64,000 nucleotides of DNA from an uncultured Fibrobacter sp. Its GTDB lineage: Bacteria > Fibrobacterota > Fibrobacteria > Fibrobacterales > Fibrobacteraceae. The stretch lies in the NCBI RefSeq assembly GCF_900316465.1, contig NZ_ONDD01000012.1:1-64000 (forward strand), written 5' to 3'. The notes beneath the pieces were generated by a model that was not told the DNA's origin, ran no database searches, and saw only the letters and a program-made list of their open reading frames with translations. This document shows, piece after piece, positions 23,974 through 32,539 of this stretch. The translations under genes were made by a program, and so were the position numbers. The first letter of the stretch is position 1. Each line of letters begins with the position of its first letter.

Positions 23974-26229
23974 TTATCGCATATTTACGCGAATCATGCC
24001 CTGGCTGTCCTTGTTCCGGACTAGATACGCGCCTTTTTTGAAGCCGGCTCTATGCATTGCTTCGTGTATATTGCCATCGTATTTGACGATTCCAAGCATC
24101 TTTCCGTTGATGTCAAAGACTTGCAACAAGCCTGATTTGGCCAATACCATCAAGTTTTTGTGGCGGACAATCTTCGGAACGATAGTCGTAGAGCCGGTGG
24201 AATCCTCAGGAATGCTGTACCATTTGGCATTTTCGATGCTTGCGGTTGCATCGGTCGGCGGAGTCGTGAGGTTCGCGCCGTAGCTTGCATTATTGAGCAT
24301 GCCGTCATCGACCATGCCGTAGAACACACCCTTCGAAATTTCCTTGGTAAAGTTGTTTTCGAGGTCGCCGCGGAGCTGTGCCGTGCCGGAGAGCTTTTTG
24401 TCGGTAACGGCCCACATGACGCCATAAACCTGAGCGTTGTCAGTCACGGTGGTGCTGCCCGCAATAATTGAGAGCGCGCCGACCTTCGCCTTGCCGGTAA
24501 TGCTTCCGCTAACGAGCCAGGCGTCTTCTTCGAGCACGGCATCGTCGTCGACGGTTCCCGCAGTCACGAGCGCGCGTCCGCGGACAACGGCATTTCCGCT
24601 GATGGTGCCGCCGTCTACGACCGCGAAGTCTTCGATGCGGGCGTTTCCAGAAACGGTGCCGCCATTCACGACTGCATTGGGGCCCACATACACGGAGGCG
24701 TCTACTTTCGCCTTGGAGCTCACGAGCCCTCCCCCGTTGCTGTGTTTCGTATATCCGCTTGCATTTGCGGGTTTCCAGAAGTCCTTATTGTAGCCTTCGG
24801 GAGCACCGTTTACGACTTCGACCATGTACGGATAGCGATAGATGCTGTAGTAGAACTGGTCCCACAAAATCGTCTGCATTTCAGTCGGAGTCGCCGTCAC
24901 GGCAAGCCACAATGCCTTGTCGCTTGCCTTCGTCTCGATTTCAAGATTGAATCCGGTTCCATGCTTCATCTCGCTGTAGCGGGGCGTTCCGTCCGCGCCC
25001 TCCGCGACTAGCCCGACCGTCCAGCCCGAGGCCGGGTCCGGCAGTTTGTCGGGCGCGTAGTTGCACCACTTGTAAGTCTTTCCCTTGTAGTAGTCGGTGT
25101 TGTCGCCAAAGCAAGTGTAGCCGTTCACGGCCGGATTGTCCTGCACGATTCCGCGGAACTTGACGGTGACCTTTCCGGCGGAATCCGGATAGATGCGCAC
25201 CAGGTTGTACCCCCAGCGCTGCGGCGCCCAGTAGCTCGGCGAAATATAGTGACCGTCCTCCATCTTGTTCAACATGGTCACGCGCGTGTGCCTGCGGTAA
25301 TTGTCGCCCCAACTGGCGTCACGACGCGTCTTGAATTCATAGTCGCCATAGGATTTTTTATACAAAGCCTTCTTTGCGGGTGCATACTCGAGCGTCGCGT
25401 TCTTCATCGCGAACTTGCCGAACTGCTGGTTCAAGCTATCGAGCGTCCAACCGTAAACCATCATCATCGCACTAAACGGCGTCTGCTCCATGCGGCCGTC
25501 TTCGCCATCGCGGATCGATTCCATCCAAATACGGTTCACCTCGTGGGCACCCTTGTGACCGCCGCCGAATTCTTCCTTGAGGTGTTCCAGGAACTGCCAG
25601 TTGCAGTAGCGGTCACGCGTAGAACCGTAATACAGGTACGGATAATTAATCAGGTATTCCGAGCAATGGGCGTCATTCGGATTGTACTGGTGCGCCATCC
25701 AGTTCGCATGGCTTTCGGCAAACCAGCCCGAATGGCTGTTGTTGCCCATCCAGCCGGCGACTCCCTGCAGACCGTGCGCAAATTCATGCGACGTGCCCCA
25801 GTAGTCCTTCAGCGAGCCCACGCCAATCCACATTCCGGGGCCGAATTCATTGTTCAAGCCTTTCACGTAGTCCTGCCCGCCGTAGAGCGCCGCCATCACG
25901 GAATTGTCGAACACATAAATGTTGCTCTTGAGTTTTTTATCGGGGCTTTTCGGGAACGGAAGCATCCAGCCGAGCGAATCGATATAGAAAGAATAAACTT
26001 TTTCGAGCGACGTGAGCACGCCCTGCGCATCCGCATTCGGAATCGAGACGTTGTTCGCTTGGCCATCGTCAGTCGTAGGCTTCTTGCAGACCTCAAAATG
26101 ATCCGATTCGGCAATCAGCGTAAAGCCGTTACTGGTGCACTGGTTTACCCATTCAATGGCGGCGTTCGCGCTTACGGCACCTGCGCAAAATACCGCCATG
26201 GCAAAATTTATACCATGATTGATTTTCAT
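23974..26229 (-). CDS. Secreted HExxH protein with beta-helix-like repeats and sorting-like tail
   Basis: A 751-residue exported protein. After the signal peptide (cut near N-A-A), residues about 25-330 hold a metallopeptidase-like domain of the DUF6055 type, with H-E-F-A-H (His148, Glu149, His152) and a second glutamate in W-F-A-E-S-H (Glu172), the spacing expected of a zinc site. A middle beta-rich domain follows. Residues about 505-610 are a run of short repeats (V-S-G-N-A-R-I, I-S-G-N-A-V-V, V-D-D-D-A-V-L) that should form a left-handed beta helix as in hexapeptide-repeat proteins. The end (L-Q-V-F-D-I-N-G-K... G-A-Y-L-V-R-N) matches the tails of other secreted proteins here. Substrate unknown. 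Confidence 0.8.
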   Translation of the reverse strand: MKINHGINFAMAVFCAGAVSANAAIEWVNQCTSNGFTLIAESDHFEVCKKPTTDDGQANNVSIPNADAQGVLTSLEKVYSFYIDSLGWMLPFPKSPDKKLKSNIYVFDNSVMAALYGGQDYVKGLNNEFGPGMWIGVGSLKDYWGTSHEFAHGLQGVAGWMGNNSHSGWFAESHANWMAHQYNPNDAHCSEYLINYPYLYYGSTRDRYCNWQFLEHLKEEFGGGHKGAHEVNRIWMESIRDGEDGRMEQTPFSAMMMVYGWTLDSLNQQFGKFAMKNATLEYAPAKKALYKKSYGDYEFKTRRDASWGDNYRRHTRVTMLNKMEDGHYISPSYWAPQRWGYNLVRIYPDSAGKVTVKFRGIVQDNPAVNGYTCFGDNTDYYKGKTYKWCNYAPDKLPDPASGWTVGLVAEGADGTPRYSEMKHGTGFNLEIETKASDKALWLAVTATPTEMQTILWDQFYYSIYRYPYMVEVVNGAPEGYNKDFWKPANASGYTKHSNGGGLVSSKAKVDASVYVGPNAVVNGGTVSGNARIEDFAVVDGGTISGNAVVRGRALVTAGTVDDDAVLEEDAWLVSGSITGKAKVGALSIIAGSTTVTDNAQVYGVMWAVTDKKLSGTAQLRGDLENNFTKEISKGVFYGMVDDGMLNNASYGANLTTPPTDATASIENAKWYSIPEDSTGSTTIVPKIVRHKNLMVLAKSGLLQVFDINGKMLGIVKYDGNIHEAMHRAGFKKGAYLVRNKDSQGMIRVNMR

Positions 26230-26278
26230 ACATTTTTCCCAAACAACACACCCACATGGGCGATATAAATAAATATAA

Positions 26279-26299
26279 GCTCGTTTAACTAAAACGAGC
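26279..26299 (-). terminator. Hairpin, possible terminator
   Basis: GCTCGTTT (26279-26286) pairs with AAACGAGC (26292-26299). It lies 50 nt past the stop of the 26352-27335 gene; the minus-strand flank is T-rich but interrupted. Confidence 0.5.
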
Positions 26300-26351
26300 C
26301 TTTGTATATGAAATTAAACATTGTGCCGGTGAACAAGGTTCAACGCCAGAA

Positions 26352-27335
26352 TTACTTCTTTTCGGGTTCTTTTGCCTTTTGGTCTTTAGCGGTCGAATCC
26401 TTGGTTTTCTGTTCCTTTGCCTTCGGATCTTCGACTTTCTTATTCTTTTCAGGGCGGCCAATGTTCTTGAAATTAGGCGTAATGCTTATGCAGGCCGGAA
26501 CCTTGGGCGGTTGCCTGTAAAGTGCCAATTCCTTGGTAAAAACGCCCTTTGCTTCGGAATACACGCTCCATTTGGTGCCGACCGGGCAACCTTCAATAGG
26601 AACTCTTGAAATGGCGGTAAAGCGGGCTCCCGTAATCTTGTATTCAAAGTAATCAGAAGACGAGGTGTCCGGCAACTGCAAGGCTTTCGGGCCGCCAACT
26701 GCTTTGGTTCTGCCAAAATAGGCCTTCTGGGCCTTGATATAGTCCAACGTATGCTGTTCCAAGTCCTCGACCGCAGAATCAACAGAAGCAAGCTTTGCAG
26801 ATTCCTGGCAACTGCGAATTCCGGTGAAACCGCCCACCAAAACGATAATCACAGCAACAGGAATTGCAAGTTTTTTGAGCGGGATCTCACCGATGTTGGT
26901 CAAAATTTCACGGAAAGACGTTTCCTCGCCTTCTTCTTTGGTACCGTCAGATTCCCAGCGGAGGATTTTGACAGCCACAAGAATATGTATCAACAGCCTA
27001 GGTAGAGCAAGCCCGACCAAAGCGATGGCGAGCAACAGGATTGCGATAAACATGAAAACGGCCAGGGCAGATTCCGCCGAAGGAAGCAATTCCTGAACAT
27101 CTTGAAGCATTTTGAACAGTTGGCGGTCTTCGGCAAAATTCTGGAGCGCCATTCGGCCAGTAAAGCTGTCATAGCGCGTAAGGCCGAGCTGAACACCTTC
27201 GGACGCCATTTCCAGCACCGCAGAAAGCATTCGTTCCAAGAACAGGAAAACCATACCCACCAGGGCAATCAGTGATGAAATCACTCGTGCTGTACGAATC
27301 GGGGTCAAACCTGTATTTTGCTGTTCAAAATTCAT
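26352..27335 (-). CDS. Membrane protein with pilin-like C-terminal domain, unknown function
   Basis: A 327-residue protein I do not recognise. Hydrophobic helices at about 17-45, 88-118 and 155-172 make it an inner-membrane protein. The part after the third helix starts with a Cys and an amphipathic helix, then G-V-F-T-K-E-L-A-L-Y-R; by layout it recalls pilin-like or general secretion pseudopilin-like soluble domains (weak inference). The last 35 residues are Lys/Glu/Asp low complexity (K-E-Q-K-T-K-D-S). No clear ribosome site precedes the ATG. A hairpin repeat separates it from aas, upstream on the same strand. Confidence 0.65.
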   Translation of the reverse strand: MNFEQQNTGLTPIRTARVISSLIALVGMVFLFLERMLSAVLEMASEGVQLGLTRYDSFTGRMALQNFAEDRQLFKMLQDVQELLPSAESALAVFMFIAILLLAIALVGLALPRLLIHILVAVKILRWESDGTKEEGEETSFREILTNIGEIPLKKLAIPVAVIIVLVGGFTGIRSCQESAKLASVDSAVEDLEQHTLDYIKAQKAYFGRTKAVGGPKALQLPDTSSSDYFEYKITGARFTAISRVPIEGCPVGTKWSVYSEAKGVFTKELALYRQPPKVPACISITPNFKNIGRPEKNKKVEDPKAKEQKTKDSTAKDQKAKEPEKK

Positions 27336-27338
27336 AAG

Positions 27339-27415
27339 CGATTTATGATGTGTGATGTGAGATGTGTGATGTTAAATTACAAAATTATCCATTACTCATT
27401 CCACATTTCACTTTT
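27339..27415 (-). repeat. Heptad-like hairpin repeat, copy B
   Basis: GATGTGTGATGTGAGATGTG units (27346-27371) face ATTACTCATTCCACATTTCAC (27391-27411), which is partly complementary. It lies between aas and the membrane-protein gene, the same position type as copies A and C. Confidence 0.65.
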
Positions 27416-27422
27416 GTTCGCA

Positions 27423-30400
27423 TTATTTTACACCAGCGAGTTCCTTGGCCAGCTTTTTCGCGGTGGTAAAGTCGGCCTTGCCGGTACCGAGCTTCGGCAC
27501 CTTTTCGACCTTGAATGCGAGCGCCGGGAGCATGATCGGCGGGAATCCGCTTGCACGCAGTTCCGAAAGCACATCCTTCGGGTCTTTTTCGCCCTGGTAC
27601 AGGAGCACAATCTTTTCGCCCTTCGCAGAGTCCGGAATGGTCGTAATCAGGTAATCGCAACCTTCCAAGACAGGCGTATCCTGAATCTTCTTTTCAACGG
27701 CACCGAGGCTGATCATTTCGCCGCCGAGTTTTGCAAAACGGCTATAGCGGTCTACAATTGTCAAGAATCCGTCTTCGTCGAGGTAGCCCTTGTCGCCGGT
27801 ACGGTAGTAACGAATGCCGTCGATTTTCACGATCACGCTGTCGGTACGTTCCTGGTCCTTCAAGTAGCCCTGCATCACCTGGCAGCCACCGATCAAAATC
27901 ATGCCCGCCTCGCCTGTCGGCAACGGAATGTTCGTTTCGGGGTCCACAATCAGGAACTGCGTACCCGGAAGAGCCGGGCCCACGGTACCAGGCTTGTTGT
28001 TCACCTGGAGCGTCATGTAGTCGTTATGCAAGGTGTTTTCGGTATTCACCGAGGCCACCGGGGCGGTTTCAGTACAACCGTAACCTTCATAGATTTCCTT
28101 ACCAAACTTAAGGCGGAAAGCAGTAGCAAGTTCCGGGCGCAAGGCTTCGGCACCGGCAATAATCACACGCACATACTTAAACACCAACGGGTGCACGTAA
28201 CGGCTCACCGTAAAGGCGCGCAAGAAGGTCGGGGTAGCCACCATACAGGTCACATGGAATTCCGAACAAACGCGGGCCATGGTCTTCACGTCGGTCGGAT
28301 CGGCCACAGCCACAATCGGGCAACCTTCGGTCAGGTTCAAGAGCGTTGTCACCGTCAGGCCAAAGCTATGGAACAGCGGGAGTTCCGAAAGCATCACGTC
28401 GCCGCGGCTCACATTCAAGATACAGGCGAGCTGCTGGATGTTACCCATCAAGTTGCGGTGAGAAAGGAGCACACCCTTCGGCGTACCTTCGGAACCGGAA
28501 CTGAACACGATTACAGCCGTATCGTCAATGCTTGCACGCTTGCAGAACAAGAAGGTAATCAACCAAGCCGGGAACAGAATGCAAAGCACCAACAGGGCGG
28601 CAATCTTTGCCTTCGGGATTTCCTTCATCAGGTCTTCGGCATAAAGAATGCGCACCTTGTCCGAGGCAATTTGAGAATAATCATTACCGCGACCCTTCAA
28701 TTTCTGAACAAACTGCTTGCTCGAAATCACCGTTTTCACATCGGCACGTTCGCAGCAGAACTTGACGTTATCGACAGACGAGGTATAGTTCAGGTTCACG
28801 TTGGTCTTGCCCATGACCCAGAGCACCAGGTTCACAATCACGCCAGCGGGGCTCGGCGGGAGCATAATACCGATATTCTGTTCGTCCTTGCCCAGTTTTT
28901 TCTTCAAAAGCCCGCGGAATGCCATCACGGCACCCATGAGCTTGTAACCCGAGAAGTGGCCGCCATCAGTATTATAAATAGCCGGACCATGCTTCACGTA
29001 GCGTTTGCAGGTACGAATCCAGGAGGCCGCAATCGGACGGACGAACTTGACGGCGTACTTCCAAGCATCAATCGAAATTCTACGGATAATGGCACGAACT
29101 TCGTTAGGAGGAGTATTGGCCGGAATAGCCTTACCAAAAGCAACTGTTACCGCACGGTCTGCAGAGGCTCCATACATGTCAGAGCCGCTGTAGCTATAGT
29201 TCGTACCCCACAGACCCTGAATATAGAACGGAATAATCATGGCATGGGTATCGTCCACAGCCGATGAATAGTCAATAGTGAACGGTTCCACATGCGGGGA
29301 CTTGGATACCTCGCCCGTCGGGAAAATCACCACAGCCTTGCCCGCCAAGAGTGCTTCATGGATTTTGTCCATAGCCTCTTTGGGGTTGTTATTGTCAATA
29401 CGGATCATGCCCAAGCGCTTCAACACTGCACGCAAATACCATTTTTCGAAGTGGTCCTTGTTGCTTGCAATGCAAAGGGCTCGCGGAGAAGCCATTTGCA
29501 ACATAGCCCAGTCAACAAAGCTATGATGGTTACCCACCAAGAGCACCGGACCTTCGTTCGGAATGTTCTGCACGCCCAAAACGCGGATTTTGTAGCGGTT
29601 GAACACGAGTTTCAACATCGAACGGAGCAAAGCCTGCGGCAAGTTCGAAATGGTCCAAACGAACACGAGCATCGATACAATGGCGATTCCAAGGAAGTAA
29701 CGCTGGGGCTCAATATCGGTATAATGGACCAAAGCCGAGAACAAGAACAGGAACACAATCAGGACAATTGCCTGAATCATGTTTGCAAGTGCAAGCACCG
29801 AGCCGGAGTTATTCGGGCGCGTATTATATTGCAACAGGGCGTTCACCGGAACCAAGAACAGACCTCCGAACACACCAGTCAATGAATAAAGCACCACAAG
29901 AGCCACCGGGTGCACAAAGAACGGCACCAGGAACATGCACACGGACACGCCAATCATGCCCATCGGGATAAAGCCCGTTTCAATAAAGTCGCGGGATTTG
30001 GTGGCGGCAATAATGGAGCCCACCATCAAACCGGCAATTGCAAATGCCAGGTAATTCTGGATCGTATCGATATCGTTGGAACCCGAAACGTCCTGATACA
30101 TGAGCACGAACACCTGGGCCAAGGCCCAGAACATCGAAAGGGCAATAATCGAGGCACGCAAGGTCGGCACGCGCCAACCCAGGCTCAAGTGCTTCTTGAC
30201 GTTTTCGATATTCACATTCGGGTTTTCGTACTTGACCTTGGGCACCAAGAAGCTGGCCACCGTACCGAGGACGGCGACACCGGTCAAAATCCAGGGAATC
30301 ACGATGGACTTGCTGGTAATGAAATTCACGGCCGCATAAGAATGCAGCGACTCCAGGTTAATCAGGTTCACGCCCACCACGGCAAGCCAAGAGGCGCAAA

Positions 30401-30851
30401 TGATGCCACCCAGACCAAAAATCTGCAAAAAGGCATTCGCAAAACTCAGGTTGCGAACGCCGAACATTTCCTTTAGAATACCATATTTGGCGGCACTATG
30501 CACCGCAAAGCCACAGCTCAGGCCAATAGACAGCCAGAATGCCACGCGCGGGCAATTGCAAGAAACGAGTATCGCCTGCGCAATCACGAATACCGTCATG
30601 AATAGCGCCGACCAGGCAAGCACCTTGTTCTTTGAGAACTTATTGGTGAAAAAGCCCGCAAAGAAAACCATCAAGATGTACGGAGCGAGGAAGAAGATTT
30701 GCAGCATGAACGCTTGCCATGTCTGCCCCGATTCTACGTTGGTGAAAGACCCGGACAAAATCTTCTGGGCGTAAATGAACACACCCATCTGAACAAAAGT
30801 CATCGCAAGGATGGACAAAAAGTAGCGAATTGCGCCCTTAGTTTTCCACAT
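27423..30851 (-). CDS. aas: Lysophospholipid transporter / acyltransferase / acyl-ACP synthetase fusion
   Basis: A 1142-residue inner-membrane enzyme with three parts: an MFS transporter like LplT (about 1-410, 12 hydrophobic segments), a PlsC-type acyltransferase (about 425-640, N-H-H-S-F-V-D motif and F-P-T-G-E) and an AMP-forming acyl-ACP/CoA synthetase (about 690-1140, I-V-F-S-S-G-S-E-G-T-P-K-G and Y-R-T-G-D-K-G-Y). It imports lysophospholipids, activates fatty acids on acyl carrier protein, and re-acylates them. In Escherichia coli the transporter (LplT) and the Aas enzyme are separate proteins, so this is a full fusion. AAGG six bases before ATG supports the start. The following gene is a membrane protein of unknown link. 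Confidence 0.92.
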   Translation of the reverse strand: MWKTKGAIRYFLSILAMTFVQMGVFIYAQKILSGSFTNVESGQTWQAFMLQIFFLAPYILMVFFAGFFTNKFSKNKVLAWSALFMTVFVIAQAILVSCNCPRVAFWLSIGLSCGFAVHSAAKYGILKEMFGVRNLSFANAFLQIFGLGGIICASWLAVVGVNLINLESLHSYAAVNFITSKSIVIPWILTGVAVLGTVASFLVPKVKYENPNVNIENVKKHLSLGWRVPTLRASIIALSMFWALAQVFVLMYQDVSGSNDIDTIQNYLAFAIAGLMVGSIIAATKSRDFIETGFIPMGMIGVSVCMFLVPFFVHPVALVVLYSLTGVFGGLFLVPVNALLQYNTRPNNSGSVLALANMIQAIVLIVFLFLFSALVHYTDIEPQRYFLGIAIVSMLVFVWTISNLPQALLRSMLKLVFNRYKIRVLGVQNIPNEGPVLLVGNHHSFVDWAMLQMASPRALCIASNKDHFEKWYLRAVLKRLGMIRIDNNNPKEAMDKIHEALLAGKAVVIFPTGEVSKSPHVEPFTIDYSSAVDDTHAMIIPFYIQGLWGTNYSYSGSDMYGASADRAVTVAFGKAIPANTPPNEVRAIIRRISIDAWKYAVKFVRPIAASWIRTCKRYVKHGPAIYNTDGGHFSGYKLMGAVMAFRGLLKKKLGKDEQNIGIMLPPSPAGVIVNLVLWVMGKTNVNLNYTSSVDNVKFCCERADVKTVISSKQFVQKLKGRGNDYSQIASDKVRILYAEDLMKEIPKAKIAALLVLCILFPAWLITFLFCKRASIDDTAVIVFSSGSEGTPKGVLLSHRNLMGNIQQLACILNVSRGDVMLSELPLFHSFGLTVTTLLNLTEGCPIVAVADPTDVKTMARVCSEFHVTCMVATPTFLRAFTVSRYVHPLVFKYVRVIIAGAEALRPELATAFRLKFGKEIYEGYGCTETAPVASVNTENTLHNDYMTLQVNNKPGTVGPALPGTQFLIVDPETNIPLPTGEAGMILIGGCQVMQGYLKDQERTDSVIVKIDGIRYYRTGDKGYLDEDGFLTIVDRYSRFAKLGGEMISLGAVEKKIQDTPVLEGCDYLITTIPDSAKGEKIVLLYQGEKDPKDVLSELRASGFPPIMLPALAFKVEKVPKLGTGKADFTTAKKLAKELAGVK

Positions 30852-30930
30852 ATTAAACCTTCCGAAAAATGTAATCCTTTATAGTGTAACCTTACAAAAA
30901 GGATGAATAAAACTTTCAAGGTGAAATTTA

Positions 30931-30962
30931 AAAAATTCCCCGGTTTTTCGTACCGGGGAATT
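30931..30962 (-). terminator. Rho-independent terminator
   Basis: An 11-bp stem AATTCCCCGGT (30934-30944) with ACCGGGGAATT (30952-30962) is followed on the minus strand by a T-rich flank. It ends the 31009-31545 gene before the aas promoter. Confidence 0.8.
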
Positions 30963-31008
30963 GCCGAAATAATCTATTTGAAAGTTAGCTATGTAACCAA
31001 TAATTAAC

Positions 31009-31545
31009 TCACTGCTGGGGCTTGGGCGGCATGCCGATTCCAGCTGATTTTAGGGCTTTTTTCATAATAAAGGGCATAGCGATAAAAATCATGATATAGC
31101 CGAAAACAAAGCAGGCAATCTGCGAACCGATGAACATCGGCAAATAAGGCGGCTTATGGTCGGGCGGCATAAGCACAAAAAAGGCGAAAGTCACCATGAC
31201 TGCGGTCATGAGCGGCGTATAAATCAGGTTAGAAACGAAAGTTTCAATGATGTGAGTCGTCATTTTATGCGGAGTCAGGTGGAATTTCCGGCCAAGAGCG
31301 GCGTTAATCTTACCCATCGGAACAATAAAACCGATGCCGAAACTCACCACAAAGCTCAAGACAAAGCTACCGAACCAACCGATAATAATCGGGGCGAGCG
31401 GCATTCCGGCAGGGCGTTCAGCCGTAGCGGTACCAAATATGCTGAGCGTAAAGCTCATCCACAGGGCCATCATAAATGAAATTCTGAGGCCGACCGCCTT
31501 CATTTGGGCTGGATTCGGGCCGCGATTCGGTGCTTCTGTATTCAT
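31009..31545 (-). CDS. Four-helix membrane protein, unknown function
   Basis: A 178-residue protein with four hydrophobic helices (about 20-42, 52-75, 105-128, 138-162) and a Pro-rich end (M-P-P-K-P-Q-Q). Layout is somewhat like DUF2798-type small membrane proteins, but I cannot assign it. AAGGA lies at suitable spacing before the ATG. It is divergent from grpE, and the 218-nt spacer holds the sigma-54-type grpE promoter. Confidence 0.7.
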   Translation of the reverse strand: MNTEAPNRGPNPAQMKAVGLRISFMMALWMSFTLSIFGTATAERPAGMPLAPIIIGWFGSFVLSFVVSFGIGFIVPMGKINAALGRKFHLTPHKMTTHIIETFVSNLIYTPLMTAVMVTFAFFVLMPPDHKPPYLPMFIGSQIACFVFGYIMIFIAMPFIMKKALKSAGIGMPPKPQQ

Positions 31546-31639
31546 ATGGAGTCCTTCTTATAACTTTTATTTACAAAGATATACTCTTTTTTCATGAAAA
31601 AGCATTTTTGTTCAAATAATTGTAAAAAAGTCGTTGTAT

Positions 31640-31654
31640 GTTTCAAAACAAAAC
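31640..31654 (+). promoter_or_regulatory. Candidate activator site before grpE
   Basis: GTTTC-AAAAC-AAAAC, an imperfect inverted repeat, lies 20 nt before the -24 element of grpE. The dnaK promoter has GTTTC-AGAAC-GAAAC in a similar place (36288-36302). Confidence 0.45.
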
Positions 31655-31674
31655 AACTTTCTAATCTTTGCACT

Positions 31675-31690
31675 TGGCATGAAAATTGCT
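31675..31690 (+). promoter_or_regulatory. Sigma-54-type (-24/-12) promoter of grpE
   Basis: TGGCATGAAAATTGCT has the GG and GC dinucleotides exactly 10 nt apart, as sigma-54 requires, and the TTGCT -12 element. Transcription would start near 31701, 63 nt before the grpE ATG. Confidence 0.65.
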
Positions 31691-31763
31691 AAATATGGCA
31701 CGGAAAATGTAAAACAGAGCCCCGACATATCAATGTGAGGCATTTTAAAAGGATTTTTTAGAA

Positions 31764-32417
31764 ATGGCAGAAGATTTGAATCAGCAGGAACCGACCGCCG
31801 AAGAAAAGGCAAAATTCGAACAGGACGTGCTCAAGGCCGCCGAAGACGCGATGAAGATGGAAGCCGAGGCCAACAAGGCCGACGCATCTGACGCCCAGGC
31901 TGAAGCCGCCGAGCAACCCGCTGAAGCTGCAGAAAAACCGGCAGAACCTGCCGAAGCCGCTCCCTCTGCTGAAGAAGTTCTGAAGCAGCAGCTGGCCGAT
32001 GCTACTGACCGTAACCTACGCCTGATGGCCGAATTCGACAACTACCGCCGCCGTACCGCCAAGGAACAGCTCGAACTCATCGAAACGGCAAACGGCAAGC
32101 TCCTGGAAAAGCTCTCCGAAGTGCAAGACAACTTCGAACGCGCCTTCGCCAGCGAAAACAAGGCCCAGGATTTGGAAGCCTTCGAAAAAGGCATGCAGAT
32201 GATTTACAACCAGTTCGCGAAGATTTTGACCGACGCGGGCCTCGAGCAAATCGACCCGACAGGCGCGGAATTCGACCCGAACATGCACGAAGCCCTGATG
32301 CAGCAGCCCAGCGAGACCGTGCCCGAAGGCCACGTGGTCACCGTGTTCCAGAAGGGCTACAAACTCAAGAACAAGATCTTGAAGACCGCGAAGGTGATTG
32401 TCTCGTCCGGCAAGTAA
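31764..32417 (+). CDS. grpE: GrpE nucleotide exchange factor
   Basis: A 217-residue co-chaperone that releases ADP from DnaK. An Ala/Glu-rich disordered N-terminus (1-75) is followed by a long coiled coil (about 75-130, L-R-L-M-A-E-F-D-N-Y-R-R-R-T) and the beta domain with G-x-E-x-I-D-P-T-G-A-x-F-D-P-x-x-H-E-A-L and the final G-Y-K-L-K-N-K-I-L-K-T-A-K-V. The N-terminal extension is longer than usual. It lies 4 kb from dnaK-dnaJ rather than next to them. A sigma-54-type promoter upstream resembles the one before dnaK; no CIRCE element is present. Confidence 0.96.
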   Translation: MAEDLNQQEPTAEEKAKFEQDVLKAAEDAMKMEAEANKADASDAQAEAAEQPAEAAEKPAEPAEAAPSAEEVLKQQLADATDRNLRLMAEFDNYRRRTAKEQLELIETANGKLLEKLSEVQDNFERAFASENKAQDLEAFEKGMQMIYNQFAKILTDAGLEQIDPTGAEFDPNMHEALMQQPSETVPEGHVVTVFQKGYKLKNKILKTAKVIVSSGK

Positions 32418-32468
32418 TTCCACGAGACACCCCCGCCCCCTTTTGAAAAAATGTCAATGACAAATTAA

Positions 32469-32494
32469 CCCCGTGGTATTCCGCGGGGCTTTTC
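32469..32494 (+). terminator. Rho-independent terminator after grpE
   Basis: CCCCGTGG (32469-32476) pairs with CCGCGGGG (32481-32488, one G-T), followed by CTTTT. Confidence 0.82.
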
Positions 32495-32539
32495 GCAATA
32501 TATCTTTATCTCTGGTGTAAAACATGTTTGGAGATTAAG

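Noticed and set aside
27318..29267. 649-codon plus-strand open frame
   Set aside because: It lies antisense inside aas, whose minus-strand frame has clear transporter, acyltransferase and synthetase motifs. The antisense translation is His/Arg-rich without domains, a codon-bias shadow.
31586..31606. CTTTTTTCATGAAAAAG palindrome as a terminator or operator
   Set aside because: AT-only arms and no transcript ending there; an operator is possible but there is nothing else to support it.
31620..31763. CIRCE element before grpE
   Set aside because: No TTAGCACTC-N9-GAGTGCTAA is present here or before dnaK; the TTAGCACTTTAGTGCT at 3292-3308 is a different, tight hairpin in a repeat.
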